DNA of 64,000 nt, taken from contig NC_092673.1 of assembly GCF_964355755.1 (NCBI RefSeq), positions 33,363,648 to 33,427,647 of the forward strand, in the 5' to 3' direction. The first letter of the stretch is position 1, and each line of letters starts with the position of its first letter. Under the pieces are notes generated by a model. That model had not been told where the DNA came from and did not search any database. It saw only the letters and a list, made by a program, of their open reading frames with translations. Positions 14,174 through 27,725 of this stretch are shown here, in pieces. The position numbers and the translations under genes are program-made. The DNA is from Antedon mediterranea. Its lineage: Eukaryota > Echinodermata > Crinoidea > Comatulida > Antedonidae.

Positions 14174-14285
14174 TGGGGGAAACCCCTATTACGGAGACAT
14201 CACTATTCAGGGGTGAAACCCCTATTACGGAGACAGCACTATTCAGGGGGGAAACCCCTATTACGGAGACATCACTATTCAGGGG
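14174..14285. repeat. About 35-bp tandem repeat, three copies
   Basis: AAACCCCTATTACGGAGACA occurs three times with near-identical flanks (ATCACTATTCAGGGG). The CCCCTATTA motif links it to the dispersed GGTGTCCCC/TAATAGGGG repeat family. Confidence 0.85.
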
Positions 14286-15442
14286 ACGGTACTATTCAGT
14301 ACGTACATACGGGATACTTTCCAGTAAAGCAACCTAAGAAAATACATGGACTGTACACATTTGATAACACAGTAACTCGCTATTTGGGGGACACTCCTCC
14401 TAATTAATTACAGATTCGGCTCCAATGAAAAACCATATAAAGTATACTGTAATACAGTTTCATTTATTTATAAATGTCTCCCCTAATTAAAACAGGTATG
14501 AAAAAACACTGCATACAGTATGAGGTATTCTACTAGACTGCCAAAAAATTGGAATTTGGTTTAATGGAATCTTACTTATTAAATGGAGTATAATAATCGT
14601 ATGAAACCGTGAATCAGAGCAGGTAGGGCAAAACGTTATGTTATAATGACCTCTGTGACATAGGATTGTTAATAGAAGAAACGGTCGACTTTCTAATGGG
14701 TTATAATTAGCAGTCTCTTATAAGTCTAATTGATTGGTTTCAGCCTTTCTTAAGCCTAGCACCAAATAATGCCAGGCAGAGTATATAGTATTCATTACAA
14801 CGTAGATTACGATATAGGTAATAACAATTTTACCAGTATTATATTGAAATGAAATATATTTTTACTTCAGCGAAGATCAATTACGAGTTAGACATTGAAA
14901 ATTGCCGATTAAATTTCAAGATTTTTTTTCCATGATTTTAATCAATACATACATTCTTCTTTTATACATTTATAATATCTTAACCTGTCTAACCAACCAC
15001 ACAGCAGCGTTCGATGCAGCATGCCTTTATAATCAATATAATGTTTGAAAAAAAAACATATTTGGATGCGGCGGAACATCCGGAACTCTCGCTTGTGATT
15101 GGTCTAAAGTGGCCTGCTTGTGGTGTACGGTACTACATAGAAACGAAGTTTAAGAAATGTAGTCATCTAAGACGGGTGAGTTAGTTACATTGTGTATCGA
15201 CTCTTGATGTCGACTTAGCAGGACATTTCAGTTTCAAGAGTCATGAGACTCATAGTACCGTAGCTGTCTAGTCGAACAGTCATTCTGCTCACGCTTACCA
15301 ATGAACGTCCGCAGACTAACTGAAGGTATTGGACTCGATAGTTGCATAGCCGGCCGTGTGATGAGTTGTGAACGCGATAGTCGGTAAATGAAATATAGGC
15401 CACTTGCCGCTGTATAGTAATAATACAAATTGCTGTTTGTAA

Positions 15443-15828
15443 AGCATGGTTCGCACTACAGATGCAATGCAAGGACGTAAGCCCAACGTTAAGCTTGGTT
15501 TGGTCACTATGAGACTCAACGCAAGCGAGTTGACTAATCACACGCGACTTTTCGAATAATCCATTGCTTGTGATTTGTCAAATCACTTTGCGTTGCGTCT
15601 TCGTGCTTGCGTTGCGTCTCTAGTGGGAATAAAGCTTAAGTGATTTGACTAATCACAGCGATGGATTATTCGAAGTTTCGTTTTGTGATTGGTCAACTTG
15701 CTTGCGTTGCGTCTACGTCCTTGCGTTGCGTCTACGTCCTTGCGTTGCGTCTACGTCCTTGCGTTGCGTCTACGTCCTTGCGTTGCGTCTACGTCCTTGC
15801 GTTGCGTCTTTAGTGGGAACCAAGCTTT
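15443..15828. mobile_element. Clustered and expanded MITE family B copies
   Basis: At least two family B copies lie end to end (termini near 15491, 15635 and 15828), with the usual ATTGGTCAA and ACGTCCTTGCGTTGCGT blocks. The right-hand copy has its subterminal block amplified. Confidence 0.8.
15701..15809. repeat. 19-bp tandem repeat grown from a MITE end
   Basis: CTTGCGTTGCGTCTACGTC is repeated nearly six times. Single copies of this block occur at the same place in other family B elements. Confidence 0.92.
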
Positions 15829-16697
15829 GTACACATGTATTTGTTGGAGGCGGCGAACAGAAATAAATCAAGTTAATACGGAATGAAAATAGAAACCAAA
15901 CAGTATATATTATAGTAATGGCATGCTTCGATAGGATCTGTACACATGTGTAAAGTGCCATTTTAATCTATTTTGTTGTTTTAAGAAACGTGCATTTATT
16001 TATTTAAATGTATAATATAAAACAGTGTACATACCACCTCCAGCCGGGTCTTTATTTGTCGGTAAACCTTACGTAATTCCAAACGTTAACTTTTTCCTTC
16101 ACTTTGAATCCGATTATTTGCTTAATATTATTATCATACATATCTCAATTTAGTTTAGTAATAATATAGTATTGATTGGTACGTATAGACAAGATAAATA
16201 AATATTGTAATAGCACAGCATAAAAACAGATAAAAATAGAGTAATTTAATAAATGACGTCATCGTCTAAAGAAAATATGGTAGTCTCCGATATTATTGTA
16301 TAGAGTATTTACTAATTATCTTATTTATAAAAAATGCAATATGCATGTATATTGTGAATCTCATCGGATACTACTGTGCAATACTGTGTGTACAATTCTC
16401 GGTTACTGTATCTATAATGTGTCCAGTATCATAGGCAAGTTATATGATACCGCATCATATATGGATCCCATGTTAAGCATGTAAGCGGTGTGCAAATAAA
16501 AACAAAATGCACGTTCTATTTTTTATTTCACCATAATTTCTATTTCACCATAACACTGCATTGGTATGGTATCATATCCTAATTTTCAGCTATTTTATTT
16601 ATTTTTAGTTAAAATTTAATATTAATGTTGTCAATTGGTGGGGGGGGGGGTGGGGGTGTAAAAACATTACAAAAGATAATAAAGGATACACATTTAA

Positions 16698-16792
16698 TCC
16701 GCGCGTTCATCAGTTGATAAAAAACGTGCGATATTTGTACGCGCGCGTCAAATTTAATTTCCACGACGCGCCACGTGATGCGCAGACAGTTA
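16698..16792. repeat. Dispersed GC-rich repeat with ACGCGCGCG cores
   Basis: CGCGCGTTCATCAGTTGATA, TTTGTACGCGCGCGTCAAAT and CACGACGCGCCACG recur in variant form at 20930-21005, 23213-23345 and 26336-26425. It is unlike the AT-rich background and may be a shared mobile element; ends are not defined. Confidence 0.55.
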
Positions 16793-18118
16793 GATTAATG
16801 GTTTTGCACTGAAAGGTCGCTCTCTAATAAGGATGTGGATCTCAAAGATCGCAGCTTTAAAATGGCGTTTTGAATTACAGAATAGTATAAGTCTGCAGAA
16901 GCGGTCAGTTTAGGATACAGCATACATAAGCTGATGGAAATAACACGTTTGGTAATAAAAGGCGCCATACAATAATTTTAGTTCAAACACAAAGTATAAT
17001 TCTTTTGAAACTAAAAACTGAGCCTAATAAAGCGTATCATGTCAGGGAATAAATCCAATGTAAATAGCTACAATAACGACAGAAAAAGCATTTACCCTGG
17101 AGATAAAAGTAAGGGCACATCGCTTAACCTTATTGTAAAAATGTATTCTTTAAATTGGATGGATTGAATAAATTAACATAATATCAAGACGGACGGAATT
17201 CTGTTTAGTAATTGCAGAAACAACAAAATAGAATATGTTCCTTTTCAATAATATGACAAACAATAACGTTATGATAATGATGAAATAATTTATGATAGCT
17301 AAGTGCTTGTAATTTAAGCCGAGATCCTCAGAAAAACCATTCCATTAATACGGGGATATACAGTAACATGGGGTTTCCTCAACCTGCTGTACTGTAGATG
17401 TTTTTAAAACTGAAAATAGGGGTGGGAGAGGAAATAGGGATTGGGAACACACTCACAAGCGTATGTGACTTTGTCTTTTCAATATAGTAGTAGAGTAGGC
17501 CTGTATATAACAATTATAAATTGTCTGAATATACGATTTACGTTATCCTCAAATTTAAGTTTTGCCGGAGTCATGAACCGAACTTAAGACCATTCCTTAA
17601 CCATTTCAACATTGACGAAGATTGTCCCTTATAAACAATATACCTCCATGCTTATAAAAAGGAAGCTGCGTCATACAGTGTTGGATTTTTAAGATTGTAT
17701 TTCAAAAAAGACAATACGGTACACATTTATTCATTGCGTGTAACTACTCTAGAACAATCAATCTGCCATCCGTGGTTTCCTTTTTTTTTATTCCACTATA
17801 GTAATTGGCTACATTGTATAGAGTCATATCATTTTCACTAAAAGTGTGTGCTGTAATAACGTAAAGCATATAATCACTATAAACTTGAGAATTTACCCAA
17901 CATATTGTCTTTCAATGAATACTGTACACTTTTTTGTTCATACACTTATTGGATCATTCGTATTCATTTGTATTACAAATTGGATGCGATTGATATTAAA
18001 TATTATTTAACAAGTTGGATGAATGAAGAATTGCAGCGGTTAAATCAATAAATTGGATCACGTAGATTGACATGACGTGAAATAGAGAAGAAAAGCATGG
18101 GTGGATTCAGAGAGGAAG

Positions 18119-18158
18119 AAGAGAGGTGGGAAGAAGGCGACTTCTTCCCACCTCTCTT
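18119..18158. repeat. Perfect purine/pyrimidine hairpin
   Basis: GAGAGGTGGGAAGAAG (18121-18136), loop GCGA, then the exact complement (18141-18156), extended by A-T pairs. One arm is all purine, the other all pyrimidine. Confidence 0.92.
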
Positions 18159-19070
18159 TTCCTTTCTATTTTTAAAAAGAATATAAAATAGAGCTTATAA
18201 AAAAAAAAAAAAAAAAAAAATAGAGCTTTTAGTTTAAGGTACATTGATTAAGGTATATTAACATTAATTCTCAGGTCTCAGCAAGAAAAATAAAGTAAAC
18301 CAGAGCAGAAGAACGACTAAATGAAATAAAAGACGTCCATTATTATTATTCTTATTATTAATATTATTATTATTGGAAGTATTTTGTACTCTCATAATGA
18401 AATGTTTGAGCAATATGGAAATAAACAAACAGTACCCCTCTTTTTATCATCCCATTCGATTATCTGTACTGTACCTCTATATGGCATTATGGTCAGTATC
18501 ATAGGCAATTGCTGTAATACAGCGTCACATATAACATCTGTATTACTGTAAGATGTAACACTGTATCACAGTGAGAATTTGCTTATGATACCTTAGAAAT
18601 TATAGAGAGAATCGACTAATCATCCAAAAGGAATACGTGTTGTAGCAATACAGTATGAAAAAAAAACATTGTAACGTTGAAAATGTTTGTTATGCTTTTT
18701 TATTATTTTTACAACATATGCCCGCAGGCCGATAACCAGAATGTTTCCACACTTAATAAATAAAAAAAACTGACCGTGAAGCATGACTTTAAACGAAGGG
18801 CTTAGCTCGAATGCTGACAGACAAGACGATGACCCTAAACTGTGTAATTTGGCCGAGTTTATACTAATGTTTTTCCTTCATCAGATAAGTGAACGATTAA
18901 CTACAGAATCAATATATAGTGCGCATTACAGTATATGCAGTACGTAGGAGTAGCGTTGAAGTCAGTAGTAAAGAGAATATTTAACTTGATCCATTTCGAT
19001 CTAACAAAAAAAATGCTGGCTAAAAGAGGAGTCCGCTACAATAAAGATATTAAAAAGAGATTGGTGTCGG

Positions 19071-19232
19071 ATTCAGAGCAAACCTACGTCTAGGAGTCCG
19101 AGCAAACCTACGTCTAGGAGTCCGAGCAAACCTACGTCTAGGAGTCCGAGAAAACCTACGTCTAGGAGTCCGAGCAAACCTACGTCTAGGAGTCCGAGCA
19201 AACCTACGTCTAGGAGTCCGAGCAAATCTACC
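19071..19232. repeat. 24-bp minisatellite, nearly seven copies
   Basis: Unit GAGCAAACCTACGTCTAG followed by GAGTCC, nearly invariant. The minus-strand frame (repeating RFARTPRR) is a by-product of the 24-bp period. Confidence 0.95.
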
Positions 19233-19999
19233 GTATAATGCGTGGATAAGGAGGGTCACGAAAATACTACAACAGTGCTATAAACCTCTTTAATATTATA
19301 ATTTCGATATAGTCAATTATTTCATTATTATTTAGTTAATTAGCCATAATTAAAACATTTTCCAATAATGTAGGACAAGGACATATATACCGTATGTTAC
19401 GAGTTGAACTTGATGTCTTACATTTTAGGATGGGTACTGTAACACTAAGGACATGGATTACCCTAACCTTAACTACTTGATTCGAAGCCTTTATTAACAG
19501 TATGACAGCATCAACAATCAAGGAGTCCATAACACAAAACATGTTTTACAAACCAAAAAATGTCCTGCTGCAGGCGAGATTCTCTTTTCAATACAATAAA
19601 GAGTAAATTTATAAATTGTCTGAATAGGCTACTACTATTTTCGACCGATATCCTCAAAGTTTTGTCGGAGTCTTGGACTCCCCTCTTCAAATGGAAGCTG
19701 GATCATACAGTGTTGGATATTAATTGTATTTAAAAAAAGACAACACGGAATATTCCACGATGTTCATTCTGCTTCAGGCGCGGAATAGCAACACAAAATG
19801 ATTAAGTTGTTTGAATGAATAGGAATAATCAATGGTCAATGGTGGAGAGTGGCATACATTCACGTCAGGATGAAGGTAATTTAAAATGACAATATTAATC
19901 CACGATTAGGTAAGTTTGTTGTTCAATTGGTTTTATAGCCAGAAAGAATAAACTAATAAAATGCAGGCTATGCAGAAGAAGCAGACCGTAAAAAGGGCA

Positions 20000-20430
20000 A
20001 GCGAAGTTATAGACAGTTAGCAATCACAAGCGAATAAGCCATCGCTTGTGATTGGTCAATTCACTTGCGTTGCGTAACGTCCTTGCGTTGCGTCGCTAGT
20101 GGGAACCACGCTTAACTGTCTATAACTTCGTTTGTCATTGGTTAAAACGCTTGCGTTGCGTTTACGTCCTTGCGTTACGTTCTAGTGGGAACCAAGCTTT
20201 AAGGGAGAACTTTCTTGTGACACTCTAAACGCAACGTAACGCAACCTAAAGTACGCAAAATAAGCAAATGCCCTCATAATGATTGTGTTTGCCCCCGCCT
20301 GCGTAATATCAAACCTGCGATGTTTCCAGCACTGTTGCGTCGTCGGTTCCCACTTGTGATTACGCAATACAGCACTTTGCGTCAATGCGTCGTTGCGTTC
20401 CGTTGCGTCGCTAGTGGGAATCACGCTTAA
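20000..20430. mobile_element. Two adjacent MITE family B copies
   Basis: The first (about 20000-20199) lacks its outer left end and has an internal rearrangement: a terminus GGGAACCACGCTTAA lies in the middle. The second (about 20209-20430) is diverged with GTAACGCAACCTAAAG and ends TAGTGGGAATCACGCTTAA. Confidence 0.75.
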
Positions 20431-20929
20431 ATGAGGGAACACTTTGTTGGGTCCTGAAGGTGTCCCAATAAAAAGGTTCAACATTAATCATCTCTATTCA
20501 GCTGATATCCCTAATAAGTGGACACTTTGCTTGGTCCTGAAGGTGTCCTCTAATAGGGGTGAGCCTACTATTATATTCTATATCATATTATGGATTGTAT
20601 TCACATTTTCTTGACCTACGATACTATATACTGTCAACAGATATTGACGATCTATGGAATGTGACATCCGCTTACACTCATTAACTATTAATGATTATTC
20701 TGGGATCAATTCCTTGTAATATTAAGGCTCGTGAGTTGTACAGGTTAAGACAAAATCAATTCAGTCGTTTAGTTTTGCATAAAGGCCAAGCAACACTAGA
20801 TTTAAAATGGCAAACACTGTTCCTGTACATTAGGTATAGTGAAACTTATGAGGGGTTTGCATAAAGGTAAGCACATCCCACTCTTGCAACATGGTACGAT
20901 CAGTGACGTAGTAAAGTCACAAAGTTGAC

Positions 20930-21005
20930 GCGGACGCGCGCGTACAAATATGTTTTTATCAACGTTTCAACGCGCGCGTGAGGTTATGTGCGCTTTCAAC
21001 GATCG
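20930..21005. repeat. Dispersed GC-rich repeat, second copy
   Basis: GACGCGCGCGTACAAATATG, TTATCAACGTTTCAACGCGCG: same cores as at 16698, in the opposite arrangement. Confidence 0.5.
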
Positions 21006-22711
21006 CGTAAGTTTGCATAAATGTTTCATACCAACATTTTGACCTTCTGGAGTGGTGGCCATTAAAGAATAATAAGAGGATAACAAGAATAACTTATTAT
21101 GCCTACTGTACTATTATCACATCAAAATGGAGAAATCACTTTTCTGTGTGCCTCACATAGCAGAAATATATTACTGTAGGTACGTTCATTCAATCAGTCA
21201 CGTGCAAAAACAAATGTATGTATTTATTATTAATATATAGTGAGTTTTACGCTCTGACTAAATCGTCATAGTATAGGAAACTATTACTGTTACGCTCTAC
21301 TACATTTGTAAATAATATTTTGAACATTATGAATTTATAATATAGAGTTTTAGGGTAGTATAACATATTATTCAGTGGTGATTTAAAACCCACTTGTATG
21401 TTTATTTGTATGCCCGGTGATAATTAAATTTTGCGCAAAATGTCATGATATTTAATATAGCCAATAACTGAACGGTATTCGCATGCCAGATTGCATACCA
21501 TAACACGCAAGGTTCGAGGCATGAATAATACTAGAACCATTAATTATAATTCCTGTATTTATATCTGATAGGCCTACGTCGAATTCCAACATATTAGCAG
21601 CGCAGGTACTGTAGACATCAGTAATATCATGATGCATTATTATAAGCGACATGCGAACATTATATAGACCATTAGCACTGTAAACTATGTAATTCTGCAT
21701 AATTGACGTTCGTACGTACGGACGGATATGGTAAGATTCGTCTTATATAGGCCTATCGGACGCAGGTTATATAGAAATATATTCTATTATAAGATAATTC
21801 GACGGATTAATAATGCCAAACAATTAACACGTACGGGACAGTGACAATCGGAAATCCATGTAGAACTTATACAGCGGTAGGGTCCATACTGTCAGTCGGA
21901 CCCTGGTAAGTGAACATCTTATCTAAAATAAGTTTATACTTACCCATGTCGAAGACTTGACTCTATGGCTATGTAAATATGTCCGAATATATAAGATCCA
22001 GAATTATATGATAGTAGTTTTGTGAGTCAGCATCGCGAACGGGCTGGATTGTACTCTGTTGGTGTCAACTGTGGCTTTTCTCTTTTTAGATTTCGTTACG
22101 CATGAAAGGGCCTTCATAATAGGGGGATAACCGATTCTGGACCGTATCTGCATATCAAAGCCTATTCAACACCGTACCAAAATAATCAATAACCCTCGGG
22201 CATTAAAAAAATCATATTTGTCATTTTTCTACTGATTTTCAATAGATTGAAGGTTGAGGCAGTCATGACAAGGCATAATCAATAGGGTTTTTTTTATATA
22301 GTATATACGATATATCGATTGCGTATACGTAGGTCTACATCACACACCAAGTGCGTACGCTTCGAGTACGCGTAACGCGCCATGTATGTATACGGTCTTT
22401 AGTAATAGGCCTACTGTGTTGGATTTTGTATTTTAGCAGATTAATTAGGCAAAAACGTGGAAGTTTAACATTGGATCTTTTTCAGGTGATCTAATAATGT
22501 CAAAGTTCACCAAGCAGTCGCAATGAGCGTAATTCTATTTTTTTTTTATATTTTACCATGAACTATCAGAATCGAAGCACATATACGATTTTTAAGTTCT
22601 CAGCATCCTTCTCCTCTAAGTCGCTCCCTCAAACTAAAAACTTATTTCAGGGTTTTAATTAAAGAGAATTGTACATGTATGTGTCTATGAACTTTCATAA
22701 TTTAAAGCTGG

Positions 22712-22830
22712 CTGACGGTTGGACGCAATGCAAGGACGTAAGAAGAACACGTCCTATCACGACGACGCGAAGGACCATCTAAAGTGTCCTGATTGGTCAA
22801 GTCACGTGCGTTGTTCCTACGTCGACGTAA
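22712..22830. mobile_element. MITE family B, diverged fragment
   Basis: GGACGCAATGCAAGGACGTAAG and GATTGGTCAAGTCACGTGCGTTG resemble family B ends, but the right terminus is lost. Confidence 0.5.
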
Positions 22831-23212
22831 AGTATGAAGTAATAATATTACAGCCTACAGCGACTCCATAGACTGTATTTATAACCTGGCGTATGAGGGC
22901 AGTGTAATGGTATACATGATGCTGACGCGCGCATGATCATGTAGATGCATATTCAGTATAAACGAAAATAAATGCATTTCTAGATTTTGCCAACGGAAAG
23001 TTATTTGAAAATATATAAGTGTATATTGCCTCTATGCCATCTAAAATAATAGGCTACAACTCTAATAAAAACGAATTACATTTTAACACTATTGAAATGT
23101 AGATACCCTAAAATGATGATAATAATTTTAAAACGTTACTAGTCAGCACTAAAACGATATTGAGAGCAATATGAAACGGTCATATTTTAGTTTTGACACT
23201 ACGAACGAAGAG

Positions 23213-23345
23213 ACTTTTACGCGCGCGTTCAAATGACCATGGTGCGTTCACAATCCGATGATATAGTACAGCATTTTACACGCGCGTCGGTGTTGCTCAA
23301 GAGAAAATTTCGTTTTTACGACGCGCCTCGCGATTGCGCATCTGT
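23213..23345. repeat. Dispersed GC-rich repeat, third copy
   Basis: TTTTACGCGCGCGTTCAAAT at the left and TTTACACGCGCGTCGGTG further right, then ACGACGCGCC as at 16698. Confidence 0.5.
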
Positions 23346-24427
23346 CTAGTCGAAACATCAGTCTCAGAGATATATTACGAGCATGCACAGAGTGACTTTT
23401 AGACTCAATGGCCACATAATCGCGTGGTGCGTCGTAAAAAATCGTGCATGTGTAACTAACTATGTGTTGGAGGGCATCTCCCAAAAAATGATTGTGCGAA
23501 GCTACACTAAAAGCATGATTTAATCCGTGTGATGCGTATTACGTATTAAAAGATGAAATAAGCCTAAATGTGTTAATTAAAAGCTAATATTCTGATACTA
23601 TCCCATAGAGTACATTTGACAATGTCGGAAAAAGACTCCCAGCCTACAAAATGAACGTAAATGAACGTTACGTAAACGAACGTTACGTAAACTCACCGTT
23701 ACTGCTTGTCATGATGCAATTACTGATAATAAAATAATAAAATATAAATCCAAGATATTGAAAACAATTATCATCATTGTTATATCTTAAAAATAAGAAA
23801 AACAACGTTGCACGCGGCAGGTCTATCATTAGTGACAACAGTTATAGTAAATAGATTTTGAAACGTCATCGCTGAACAATACGAATAAAGTGATTACGTC
23901 ACAAAACTGACAAGATAGACAATAAGGTGTGAACAGATTGTAAGATTAACACATACGGTTTATCAACAATCTATTTTATACTTTTAAAAAACAACCATTT
24001 CCACATAACGCTGTGTTCACACTTTCATTAAAATTCGCATCATTTGCATATTAGGCCTATAAATTAACATTTTAATGATATGCGCGCGATTTTAACCAAA
24101 ATAGAGTATATGTACAGTATTATAATTTTGTATTATTGACTATGAAAAAATTGTTTTAATTAAAAATTAAAGTGCATTGCTTTCTTCTTAATTATGCATT
24201 TTGTTTGCATAATTTAGTTGCTTTATAGCCATTATTAGTGGTATATATCGTTTATGTTAACGGAATTTTTCCAATCGACAATAAAATTTGATTTTCTGAT
24301 CACAGTAAATTTGTTGAGAGGTTCTTTTGTTTAGAGTGGATTGAAGTGCTAGTGGTAATTTAAAACCGGCCTACTCACGATTTCGTCTTATTCTAACCTC
24401 AAAATAATAATAACTCTAAAAAATAAT

Positions 24428-24690
24428 GCTCTGTTTACACTATCAAACTAGTGTGATGTGCCCAATTATGATGGTGATATGCCCAAATATGGTAGTGATA
24501 TGACATTATCAGATTCAGATTCAGATTCAGATTCGATTTATTAGGTTATTCATACATAGCATAATGATAATTGTTTTCTTGGCAGAAAAACACAAGCAAA
24601 ACAATACACACATAATATTTACATGTCCATATATGGGCACATACATTTTGTTGTCGAGTCACATAAGGTTTGATAGTGTATAAAGAGCTT
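24428..24690. mobile_element. MITE family A copy with an inserted AGATTC-repeat element
   Basis: Termini GCTCTGTTTACACTATCAAA and GGTTTGATAGTGTATAAAGAGC enclose a break at about 24509, where AGATTC is repeated five times and followed by CGATTTATTAGGTTATTCAT up to about 24620. The insert looks like a short retroposon with a hexamer tail on the minus strand. Confidence 0.75.
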
Positions 24691-25061
24691 AATATAGGCT
24701 AGCTGACAAAATTTAAGTGCTTTTTGAGGAAATTCGTTGTCAAAAACATCGGTGTTAGCCCAACATATATAATTTATCAAAGGGTTTTCAGATTGGTTTA
24801 GAGTTTTTTGGCCGATTATCAACATTTCTGAAGACATCAGCAATGTATTTTGTATTTTTCAGCTTCATGATGAAAGGAATGTCACGTGTGACCCTGTAAT
24901 TAGAAATTTGCCTATAGCCTATATACAAGTGTTAATTACACTGTATACTAATTGACTAATGTTGGAGGGTAGTGCGTTTGATTCAGCATCAACAGCATAG
25001 CTATCATAACACAGAGAAATAAAACCGTCGGTAGAAATAAAGAACTTTGTAAGTGTAAAGG

Positions 25062-25185
25062 TCCGTCTACACTATCAAATTTTTTATGCGACAACAAAAT
25101 GTGATGTGCCCATATATGGACATGATGATGTCATGTCACCATTATATTTGGGCAAATCACTACCGTATTCGGGCTTTACTGTTCT
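25062..25185. mobile_element. MITE family A, truncated copy
   Basis: Left end CCGTCTACACTATCAAA and interior AAAATGTGATGTGCCCATAT are intact; the right terminal repeat is missing. Confidence 0.75.
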
Positions 25186-26335
25186 TATATTTGATGCTTT
25201 AAAGGTGATCTCCGGGTTTAAAATTTATATTGCTTATTATGAAAGGTAAACATTTGCAACAGCATTGCTAACAACTCCCCCCCCCCCACCCCCTCTGCTT
25301 ATTTTTCTCCGTCAATGGTAAAGTAGAAGGAGTAGAAGGAGTAGAAAGAGTAGAAGGAGTGTATGCAAAATAAGCCTGCCGATAAATAAGTTGGGTTATC
25401 ATCAATGTTGTTGAAAAGTGTTATATTTTATAATAAAACTTTATGCCCGGTATCAACCTTTAACAGAAAACTTTTCAAGATAAGGAAAACGACTTACCTT
25501 TATTATTAATAGGTTATGATTCCAATGGTGGTATTATCCAGGCATTATTCACTTTAAACAGGACTACATTACGGAATATAGATTGAAACAGGTTTTCATA
25601 TATTTCCTTTAAAAAATGAAAATTTAAATAGATTAAACTTTCGGTTTAAAATTAATTTAGGAAATGTAGAACTCCAGTCGTACAGCATTGGGATTCGAAC
25701 CAACCATTTTCTGTTTTATCGGCCATTAAAACAAGTCAATTAAGCCATACAATAGTATATATTTAACAAGACAAACATGAATACTCTCTACCTTCATTCA
25801 GATATATTTTTCTGAGTCATATGATTTGAACTACGTACTGGAAGCTTCTCATTAGATAGTGCTTGATTAAATCACTATGTTTTATAGTAAAAACTGATTT
25901 ATAAATATAGAATCACTACTGTATTATTTTACAAAATATTTATTCAAAGAAACGGGAAAATGATGGTGGTACGACGACTATTGGTAAACAGTGTGTAGGC
26001 ATAAAGACAATATACAGCACGTGTTACTCAAAATATTACTATTATTAACAGACTTTTACTAAAATAATCTAAATTTGCAATGTCATTTAACAGAACAAAA
26101 GAATAATCGTGATGATGTATAAATAGCAAATACTGCACAACAAGGTGTTTAAACATAACGCTGTTTGTCGAGATTTTAGCGTACGGTGTTTGATGATATT
26201 GCAAGGATAGAATGAATGGCATATTGAACGAGTCGAGGTCATTCTTTAGAGTAAGTGGCTATTAAAAAGGACATTACTTTATTCAAATATCACTTTATCT
26301 TGTTACAATATGTATGACATGTACAAACAGGTTCA

Positions 26336-26425
26336 ATGTGCGTTTAAACGTTGATGAAAATGATATAGTTGTACGCACGCGTCAAAATTGCGTCACAATC
26401 ACAACGCGCTTCCGTTTCTTATGTG
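26336..26425. repeat. Dispersed GC-rich repeat, fourth copy
   Basis: TTTAAACGTTGATGAAAATG then GTTGTACGCACGCGTCAAA and CAACGCGCTTCCG follow the same order as at 16698. Confidence 0.5.
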
Positions 26426-27725
26426 CCGCAGGCACTAGGCCAATGGAGCACCCGTAAATTAAAATAAAAGTCTCTTATGGGGGTTATGAAGTGAATACCA
26501 GAGAAATTATTGAAGTTTGATGACTTAAAAAGGAAATATTTCACTTAAGTGTATGTGAATACGGCCACAAAATCCATAAAATCATAAATAACTTTTTTCA
26601 GAGATTCTTACCATTTTTATATTAATTTGTGGTTATTTTTTATCTCTCCCATCTTTTTTTCTTTTATCTTTTTCAAAGGAAATGTAATTCGAAATATCAG
26701 AAGGTACCGTACCCGAATCAATAGTCACTTGTTCACATTGATTAGGTTTCAAAATCTGTACACTGCGTCACTTTTACAATCGTATTTACACACGACTATC
26801 AATATCTGAGTCATTTAAACGTATAATAGCTTATTAACACAATAATTATAGAAAAACAGTTACTGAACAATATATGTAATTTAGATTAAATATTGATGCA
26901 TAAATGCATAAAATTCAATGAGTATTTAGGTTGATACCAGTATAATTTAGGAATATTGGATATTGCTTTGAATTGTACACTATTATTATTATTTATTGTC
27001 CTTGTCACACGTAGGCTGAATTAAATTCAAATTTAAATCACGAACGGTGTGGGTACAACCGTGACCTTAGTATCCGCTAAGCATCACGAAGAAAACGTAT
27101 AGAAATATGCTTAACTTCTTAAATGTTCCTTGCTACAACAATATAGCAACTAATAAATCATATACTCCAGTCCATAAGGCGAGCATGGCAAGCTACCGCA
27201 ACTTAGGATAAAATATAACGAAGCTGCCGCCTTACCTGGTCTGTATAATACTATGGTATGTAAATTACCAATGGAACAGAAACAGTTGCTAGGTCTAATA
27301 AGCATAACAATTAGTTAATTATTTCACTATTTATCTACTTCGGAATTCTATTTTCTGAGAGGATATGTAAATTTGTCAATAAAAATAGGCCTACGTAAAT
27401 TTCGCTATAAAACAGCTTAACAACGAGTATTGATAATACTAAGAATCAATATGTTTAGACCATCTCGAAAAGAAGCCTTCCTCTTTTGTTTGCAAAAGTA
27501 TTCTCGGAAAGAAGCCCATCTAAAAAAGACGCCCACAAGAGTTTTAACAAAAGAAGAACATGAGCTTCTTTTCGAGCGTTGTGATAACTTATAATATATT
27601 ATTCATCTTCATCTTTTATCTTTATTTAAAACTTATTATCAACTCTTTTTGTTTGGTCTTACGTGGTTTCGTCCAATTTATATTTCTCCATTTGTCAATA
27701 GATAATTCTGAAAGTAAAAGTGTAT

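Larger units (their letters stand above)
9415..27725. other. Long gene-poor interval
   Basis: Apart from the repeats listed separately I see no credible exon here. Frames on both strands are short, AT-driven and broken by simple repeats (for example a poly-A of about 25 at 18197-18221 and a run of G at 16641). Individual small exons of a gene with long introns could be missed. Confidence 0.5.

Noticed and set aside
19050-19259. Arginine-rich repeat frame on the minus strand
   Set aside because: By-product of the 24-bp minisatellite.
25680-25750. tRNA-like sequence on the minus strand (GGTTCGAATCC box, 7-bp acceptor pairing with two wobbles)
   Set aside because: The T and anticodon stems do not pair properly and no clear anticodon loop forms; more likely a tRNA pseudogene or SINE remnant.
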